From contig NZ_CP053928.1 of assembly GCF_014108865.1 (NCBI RefSeq), positions 2,356,001-2,420,000 of the forward strand: a DNA stretch of 64,000 nucleotides, read 5' to 3'. The position numbers and the translations under genes were made by a program. The stretch's first letter is position 1; each line of letters opens with the position of its first letter. Shown here piece after piece: positions 59,165 to 64,000 of the stretch. The notes beneath the pieces were generated by a model. The model was not told the origin of the DNA. It was given only the letters and a program-made list of their open reading frames with translations, and ran no database searches. This DNA is from Nocardioides sp. WS12 (GTDB lineage Bacteria > Actinomycetota > Actinomycetes > Propionibacteriales > Nocardioidaceae).

Positions 59165-60172
59165 GTAGTCGGTGACCGAGCGGGCCGCGAGGAGCCGCCG
59201 GAACGACGTCACCCGGTCCGGGTCGGCCGCACCGTCGGTGATCGCGACGTCCAGCCCGCACTCGGGTTCGTCCTCGCCGTGCGTGCAGCCGCGCGGGCAG
59301 TCCTCGGTCATCTCGTCGAGGTCGGGAAACGCTTCGATGAGCGTCTCGGGCTTCACGTGCGCCAGCCCGAACGAGCGGATGCCCGGGGTGTCGATGATCC
59401 AGCCGCCGCCGGCCCAGTCGTCCGGCAACGGCAGCAGGACGGCCGAGGTCGACGTGTGCCGGCCGCGGCCGGTGACGGCGTTCACGTGTCCGATCTTCCG
59501 GTGCGCGTCCGGCACCAACGCGTTGACCAGGGTCGACTTGCCGACGCCGCTGTGGCCGACCAGGACGCTGACTTCGCCGGCCAGCCGTTCCTGCACGGCC
59601 TCCAGGCCCAGGATGGTGCGGTCCGGTCCGCGCTGGGTGACCACCCAGGGCACGCCGAGCGAGCGGTACGTCGACAGCAGGACCTCGGGGTCGGCCAGGT
59701 CGGACTTGGTGAGACAGAGCAACGGCGACAGCCCGGCGTCGTACGCCGCCACGAGGGCGCGGTCGATCAGGCCGGTGCGCGGCTCGGGGTCGGCGAGTGC
59801 GGTGACCACGACCAGTTGGCTGGCGTTGGAGACCAGGACCCGCTCGACGGGGTCGTCGTCGTCCGCCGTACGACGAAGGACGGTCGTACGCGGTGTGACC
59901 TCCACGATCCGGGCCAGTGAGCCGTCGACGCCCGACACGTCGCCCACGACGCGTACGCGGTCACCGGTGACGACGCCTTTGCGGCCGAGTGGGCGGGCCT
60001 TCATCGCCGTGACGACGGCGTCGCCGATCAGCAGGGTGTAGCGGCCGCGGTCGACGGTGACGACGACGCCGTCGACGGCGTCGTCGTGGGCGGGGCGGTC
60101 CTTGGTGCGGGGGCGGGTGCGCTTCCGGGGACGTTCGTAGTGCTCGACGTCGTGGTCGGTGTAGCGCGCCAT
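59162..60172 (-). CDS. rsgA: Ribosome small-subunit GTPase RsgA
   Basis: 336 residues. The OB-fold leads to a circularly permuted GTPase: G4-like TKSDL, then GHSGVGKST (G1, about residue 208) and DTPGIRSFG (G3). The C-terminal zinc site is C-P-R-G-C-x-H-x5-C (CPRGCTHGEDEPECG). RsgA frees the 30S subunit in late assembly. One base overlaps aroA (TGATG). Confidence 0.95.
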   Translation of the reverse strand: MARYTDHDVEHYERPRKRTRPRTKDRPAHDDAVDGVVVTVDRGRYTLLIGDAVVTAMKARPLGRKGVVTGDRVRVVGDVSGVDGSLARIVEVTPRTTVLRRTADDDDPVERVLVSNASQLVVVTALADPEPRTGLIDRALVAAYDAGLSPLLCLTKSDLADPEVLLSTYRSLGVPWVVTQRGPDRTILGLEAVQERLAGEVSVLVGHSGVGKSTLVNALVPDAHRKIGHVNAVTGRGRHTSTSAVLLPLPDDWAGGGWIIDTPGIRSFGLAHVKPETLIEAFPDLDEMTEDCPRGCTHGEDEPECGLDVAITDGAADPDRVTSFRRLLAARSVTDY

Positions 60173-61509
60173 CAGACCGGACCGGAAGAGAGGCGGCCGG
60201 GGGAGAAGAGGCCGGACCAGAAGGCGGCGAAGTCGGGGAAGGTCTTGCTCGTGGTCGCAACGTTCTCGACGAGCACGCCCGGAACGGCGGCGCCGATGAT
60301 CACGCCCGCGTGCGCCATCCGGTGGTCGGCGTAGGTGTGGAAGACGCCGCCCGACAGGGGAGCGGGCTTGATCGAGAGCCCGTCGGGGTGCTCGATGACG
60401 GCCGCGCCGAGGGCGCCGAGTTCCGTCGCAAGCGCCGCGAGCCGGTCGGTCTCGTGGCCACGGATGTGGGCGATGCCGGTGAGATGAGAAGGCGTCGACG
60501 CCAGTGCGCAGAGGGCGGCGATCGCCGGAGCGAGTTCGCCCACGTCGTGCAGGTCCGCCTCGAGCCCGAGCAGGCCGCGGTGGCCGCCCTCGGGGCCGGT
60601 CACGGTGAGGCCGTCGTCGCCGAACGCGACGTCGCAGCCCATCCGGGTGAGCAGGTCGCGCAGGGCGTCGCCGGCCTGCGTGGTCGCCAGCGGCCAGTCC
60701 CGCACCGTCACCGAACCACCGGAGACGGCAGCCAGGGCGAGGAACGGTGCGGCGTTCGACAGGTCGGGTTCGATCGCCTCGTCGTGCGCTGCGATCGGAC
60801 CCGGCGCCACGGCCCAGCGGTTGGCGTCGCCGTCGTCCACGGCGACACCGCGGTCGCGCAGCATCGCGATCGTCATCTCGATGTGGGGGAGCGACGGGAT
60901 CGGCTTGCCGTCGTGGCGTACGTCGACGCCCGCGTCGAACCGCGCACCCGCCAGCAGCAGCGCGGAAACGAACTGGGAGGAGGCCGACGCGTCGATGACG
61001 ACGGTGCCACCGGGCACCGCGCCGGTGCCCGCGATCGTGAAGGGCAGCGCGCCGGGCGTACCCACGGAGGAGTCGAGGGAGATGCCGAGGGCTTCGAGCG
61101 CGGAGAGCACTTCGCCCACCGGACGGTTGCGCATGTGGGCGTCGCCGTCGAAGGCGACCTCGCCGCGCACCAGAGCGGCGACCGGCGGCACGAACCGCAT
61201 CACGGTCCCGGCCAGCCCGCAGTCCACAACGGCACGATCACCGGGCACCGAGCCGTCGAGTGGCGTCACCACCCAGTCGTCGCCGGACGTGTCGACGGTG
61301 GCCCCCACCGAGGTCAGCGCCTGCGCCATCAGCAGGGTGTCGCGCGAGCGCAGCGCCCGTCGTACGACGGAGGGGCCATCGGCCAGCGCGGCCAGGATCA
61401 GTGCGCGGTTGGTGAGCGACTTGCTCCCGGGCAGCGCGACCGTCGCGTGCAGCGGCGCGCTGGCGGTGGGAGCGGGCCAGGGGTCGGCAGGCGGCAAGGG
61501 CGTGGTCAT
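60172..61509 (-). CDS. aroA: 3-phosphoshikimate 1-carboxyvinyltransferase (EPSP synthase)
   Basis: 445 residues with the EPSPS pattern: LPGSKSLTNRALILAAL, DCGLAGTVMRFVPP, RMGCDV and ETDRLAALATELGALGA, and ADHRMAHAGVIIGAAVPGVLVENVATTSKTFPDF. It makes EPSP from shikimate-3-phosphate and PEP. It overlaps rsgA by one base and precedes hisN, the conserved actinobacterial order. Confidence 0.96.
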   Translation of the reverse strand: MTTPLPPADPWPAPTASAPLHATVALPGSKSLTNRALILAALADGPSVVRRALRSRDTLLMAQALTSVGATVDTSGDDWVVTPLDGSVPGDRAVVDCGLAGTVMRFVPPVAALVRGEVAFDGDAHMRNRPVGEVLSALEALGISLDSSVGTPGALPFTIAGTGAVPGGTVVIDASASSQFVSALLLAGARFDAGVDVRHDGKPIPSLPHIEMTIAMLRDRGVAVDDGDANRWAVAPGPIAAHDEAIEPDLSNAAPFLALAAVSGGSVTVRDWPLATTQAGDALRDLLTRMGCDVAFGDDGLTVTGPEGGHRGLLGLEADLHDVGELAPAIAALCALASTPSHLTGIAHIRGHETDRLAALATELGALGAAVIEHPDGLSIKPAPLSGGVFHTYADHRMAHAGVIIGAAVPGVLVENVATTSKTFPDFAAFWSGLFSPGRLSSGPV

Positions 61510-61556
61510 GTCCCGTGCAGTCTAGTGACGCTCGAGCGTGCAGGAGCACTCCACCG

Positions 61557-62069
61557 CTAGTGCACGCGTGCCTTCACCTTCGAGGTCACCAGCGCGGCTT
61601 CGCGGCGTGCGTCGTGGGCGGCGTGGTGGGCGCGCCAGGCCAGCCCGGGCTTGCCGGCCGTGTCGAAGGCCGCGATCAGGAGGCCGCCGGCCAGTGAGGC
61701 GTTCCGGGTGAACTGGACGATCTGCGCCTTGCGGTCGGCGGAGTCGCCGGCTTCCCAGAACCGCAGGTGGGCGGCGGTGGACGGCACCAGGGTCGCGCCG
61801 AGTACGGCGGCGGAGAGGCGCGGCATCTTGCCGGCGGCGAGCGAGAGGCCGGCGGCGAGCTGGATGGCGCCACTGATTCGTACCCACGTCACCGGGTCTG
61901 TGGGTACGCGCACCGAGTCCGGCGTCGCGTTGGCGAGCGCGGGCGCCAGCATGTCGGCGAGAGGCGCGACGTCCTTGGCGCGAGCCGGGGCGTCGGTGAG
62001 GTCCTGCGTCCCGTTCGCCAGGAAGTACGACGAGAGCAGCGGTCGGGCGATCAATCGAGTGAGAGCCAT
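61557..62069 (-). CDS. DoxX-family membrane protein
   Basis: 170 residues from MALTRLIARPLLSSYFLANGTQDL. Four helices and the segments WVRISGAIQLAAGLSLAAGKMPRLSAAVLGATLVPST and RFWEAGDSADRKAQIVQFTRNASLAGGLLIAAFD fit DoxX/SURF4-like. A role in membrane redox or thiol stress is suggested in mycobacteria. Divergent from the SRAP gene. Confidence 0.86.
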   Translation of the reverse strand: MALTRLIARPLLSSYFLANGTQDLTDAPARAKDVAPLADMLAPALANATPDSVRVPTDPVTWVRISGAIQLAAGLSLAAGKMPRLSAAVLGATLVPSTAAHLRFWEAGDSADRKAQIVQFTRNASLAGGLLIAAFDTAGKPGLAWRAHHAAHDARREAALVTSKVKARVH

Positions 62070-62130
62070 GGCCTTCCGTACCCGACATCCGTCGCAGCAC
62101 ACGGGGGTGCGGCCGGATAGATTGGCCCGC

Positions 62131-62916
62131 ATGTGCGGGCGCTACGCCTCCAGTCGCAGTCCGGAGGACCTGGTCGAGGAGTTCGAGGTGCTCGACCCGC
62201 GCCTCGAAAGCGCGGTCGTGCCGCCGTCGTGGAACATCGCGCCCACCGACCCGGTCCACGCGATCATGGAGCGCACGCCGCGCACCGACGACGACCCGGA
62301 CCGCGAGGGCGATCCCGTGCGGCAGCTGCGCGCGCTGCGCTGGGGCCTGGTGCCGTCCTGGGCCAAGGACGAGAAGATCGGCAGCCGGATGATCAACGCC
62401 CGGGTGGAGACGGTGGCCGAGAAGCCTGCCTTCCGCAAGGCGTTCGCTTCCCGCCGCTGCATCCTGCCGGCCGACGGCTACTACGAGTGGTACGTCCTGG
62501 ATCAGCCCGATGCGAAGGGCAAGCCGCAGAAGCAGCCCTTCTTCATTCACCCCGACGACAGCGGCGTCCTGGCGATGGCCGGCCTCTACGAGATCTGGCG
62601 CGACCCGTCGAAGCCCGAGGACGCCGAGGACCGGTTCCGCTGGACCTGCACGGTGCTCACCACCGAGGCGACCGACGAACTCGGTCGGATCCACGACCGG
62701 ATGCCGCTGCTGGTCGACCGGGCAAGCCGCGCCGAGTGGCTCGACCCGCGGCGCACCGTCGCGGATCTGTCGAGCCTGCTCACCCCCGCGCAGCAGGCCG
62801 GCCTGACGGCGTACCCGGTCTCGGCGGCGGTGGGCAACGTCCGCAACAACGGCCCCGAACTGGTGGCGCCGCTCGCGCTCGCCGATCCCGACGACGGCCA
62901 GGAGACGCTGCTGTGA
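62131..62916 (+). CDS. SOS-response-associated peptidase (SRAP/YedK)
   Basis: 261 residues starting MCGRYASSRSP. Cys2 is the nucleophile that covalently traps abasic sites in single-stranded DNA. SWNIAPTDPVHAI, MINARVETVAEKPAFRKAFASRRCILPADGYYEW (E for proton transfer) and HDRMPLLV (His) complete the active site. It overlaps the following hydrolase gene (GTGA). Confidence 0.95.
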   Translation: MCGRYASSRSPEDLVEEFEVLDPRLESAVVPPSWNIAPTDPVHAIMERTPRTDDDPDREGDPVRQLRALRWGLVPSWAKDEKIGSRMINARVETVAEKPAFRKAFASRRCILPADGYYEWYVLDQPDAKGKPQKQPFFIHPDDSGVLAMAGLYEIWRDPSKPEDAEDRFRWTCTVLTTEATDELGRIHDRMPLLVDRASRAEWLDPRRTVADLSSLLTPAQQAGLTAYPVSAAVGNVRNNGPELVAPLALADPDDGQETLL

Positions 62917-63572
62917 CCGAGGAACGACTGATCCCGACCGAGTACGGCGAAGGCCGGATCGTCATGCACCGCGCCCGCCGTCCCATGGTGACCCTCCTGC
63001 TCAGCCACGGTGCCGGCGGCGGGATCGAGGCCCGCGACCTGGTCGCTCTGGCGACCCAGCTTCCCGGGCAGGGCATCAACGTCGTGCGCTTCGAGCAGCC
63101 GTGGCGTCGGGCGGGCAGGAAGGTGGCCACGCCGCCGGCGACCCTCGACGTCGGGCTCCGGGCCGCGGCCAACGCCCTGCGGGTCCGCACCCCACTGGTG
63201 GTCGGTGGTCGCTCGGCCGGGGCCCGCTCGGCCGCCCGCACGGCCAGGGGGCTCGGCGCGAGCGGAGTGCTGGCCCTGTCGTTCCCGCTGCACCCGCCGG
63301 GCAAGCCCGAGAAGTCCCGGCTCAGCGAGCTCACCGGTGCCGGGGTCCCGATGCTGATCGTCCAGGGTGAACGCGACCCGATGGGCCGTCCCGAAGAGTT
63401 CCCCGACCCGTTGCCTGCCAACGCCGATCTGGCCGTTGTGCCTGGCGCAGATCACGGGCTCAAGGTGCCGAAGAGCGGGCCGGTCTCGGAGGAGGACGCC
63501 ATGGCGATCGTGGTCGAGTCCACGCTCGAATGGATCGTCCGTGAAATTGTGGGGAATGCCGCCCCTGTCTGA
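62913..63572 (+). CDS. Alpha/beta hydrolase of the KANL3/Tex30 type
   Basis: 219 residues from [47 protein letters not shown], the nucleophile elbow [10 protein letters not shown], and [10 protein letters not shown] (His) match the Tex30/KANL3 small hydrolase family. No signal peptide. Its end carries the -35 element of the sigR-type promoter. Confidence 0.87.
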   Translation: MTEERLIPTEYGEGRIVMHRARRPMVTLLLSHGAGGGIEARDLVALATQLPGQGINVVRFEQPWRRAGRKVATPPATLDVGLRAAANALRVRTPLVVGGRSAGARSAARTARGLGASGVLALSFPLHPPGKPEKSRLSELTGAGVPMLIVQGERDPMGRPEEFPDPLPANADLAVVPGADHGLKVPKSGPVSEEDAMAIVVESTLEWIVREIVGNAAPV

Positions 63573-63578
63573 AGCGTT
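63553..63578 (+). promoter_or_regulatory. SigR/ECF-type promoter (GGAAT-N18-GTT)
   Basis: GGAAT at 63553-63557, 18 bases, then GTT at 63576-63578. This is exactly the SigR/SigH consensus. It overlaps the end of the hydrolase gene and lies 75 bases before the sigma factor ATG, so it should autoregulate the sigR-type gene. Confidence 0.82.
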
Positions 63579-63652
63579 CCGCTCACATGATCGCGACTCT
63601 GGAACGCCCGACCGAGGGCATGCCCGTTGGGCAACCTCTAGGCTGGGGTGCG

Positions 63653-64000
63653 ATGACCGAGACTTCTGACCTGCCCTCCCTCGACACCGACCTCGACACC
63701 GGTGCCGAGGTCGACGTCGCGACCGAGACCCCCGAGGACCGCGCGGCCCGCTTCGAGCGGGACGCGCTGCCCTTCCTGGACCAGTTGTACGGCGCCGCCA
63801 TGCGGATGACCCGCAACCCGTCCGACGCCGAGGACCTCGTCCAGGAGACCTTCGCGAAGGCGTTCTCCGCTTTCCACCAGTTCCGGCCGGGCACGAACCT
63901 CAAGGCGTGGCTCTACCGGATCCTGACCAACACGTTCATCAACACCTACCGGAAGAAGCAGCGCCAGCCGCAGCAGGCTTTTGCTGGCGACACCGGTGAC
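63653..64000 (+). CDS. sigR: ECF sigma factor of the SigR/SigH group (3'-truncated by window)
   Basis: 116 residues are visible ([20 protein letters not shown] ...), the gene continues past the window. Region 2 reads [67 protein letters not shown], the pattern of the thiol-oxidative-stress sigma factors SigR (Streptomyces) and SigH (Mycobacterium). Preceded by a GGAAT-N18-GTT promoter. An anti-sigma RsrA-type gene would be expected just downstream. Confidence 0.92.
   Translation, partial: MTETSDLPSLDTDLDTGAEVDVATETPEDRAARFERDALPFLDQLYGAAMRMTRNPSDAEDLVQETFAKAFSAFHQFRPGTNLKAWLYRILTNTFINTYRKKQRQPQQAFAGDTGD

Noticed and set aside
63601..63628. Second ECF promoter (GGAAC ... GTT) before the sigma factor
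   Set aside because: The spacer is 20 bases, outside the 18-19 used by SigR-type factors.

Overview
The window is high-GC DNA with dense, mostly unidirectional operons. Many junctions are ATGA/GTGA stop-start overlaps and GTG starts are common. Gene content points to an actinobacterium: a SigR-type ECF sigma factor, the aroA-rsgA-hisN block, a WS/DGAT wax-ester/triacylglycerol synthase, a KstR-like box, a TIGR03086 mycothiol-type domain, and a PP2C-FHA-kinase-MoxR-DUF58-transglutaminase cluster. A Nocardioides-like (Propionibacteriales) organism is my best guess; this is inferred from content, not from a marker gene. I saw no rRNA, tRNA, CRISPR array, prophage or insertion sequence. No gene-free stretch exceeds about 300 bases.

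Layout. 0.1-5.2 kb: cardiolipin synthase, then an MMPL transporter, an AhpD-like protein and a DUF2892-like membrane protein. These diverge from DUF302 and a CsoR-family repressor across two near-identical C6G6 palindromes. The repressor has two cysteines and no copper-ligand histidine, so it looks persulfide-sensing (CstR-like). 5.2-11 kb: alpha/beta hydrolase and photolyase; HNH-repeat protein, DUF1800 and Tat-exported DUF1501; a GIY-YIG protein bracketed by inverted dispersed repeats; DUF1304. 11-20 kb: NmrA-like reductase, an OpuC/Osm-type compatible-solute ABC importer, LysR/LysE, and a PadR-controlled operon with a 2,4-dienoyl-CoA reductase-like flavoenzyme and a SnoaL protein. 20.2-23 kb: arsenic operon arsO-arsR-aquaporin-arsC with three ArsR-like boxes.

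23-35 kb: HxlR regulator and acyl-CoA dehydrogenase, a secreted helical protein, SdpR/ArsR with an AHSA1-TIGR03086 fusion, a SNF2 helicase, a TetR/MFS pair with twin operators, DUF445, S4, FKBP and a secreted lipase. 35.8-51.3 kb: the centrepiece, a cluster like the bifidobacterial PFNA cluster: PP2C phosphatase, FHA protein, receptor kinase, a 2048-residue membrane-anchored protein (about eleven ~98-residue cadherin-like repeats plus FN3 domains), MoxR ATPase, DUF58, a transglutaminase-like protein that appears to have lost its catalytic triad, and a secreted protein.

51.4-57.1 kb: five coupled lipid genes (hydrolase, acyltransferase, acyl-CoA ligase, WS/DGAT, hydrolase) behind a KstR-type palindrome. 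57.1-64 kb: CBS protein, hisN-like phosphatase, DUF2231, rsgA, aroA, DoxX, SRAP, a Tex30/KANL3-like hydrolase and the start of a sigR-type gene preceded by a perfect GGAAT-N18-GTT promoter.

Two families of short intergenic repeats stand out. One is a 21-22-bp-period repeat with core GGGTTTCT found just after stop codons. The other is a dispersed imperfect palindrome (GTCTCGATACG...CTACTCGACGA) that supplies the last codons and stop of unrelated genes.
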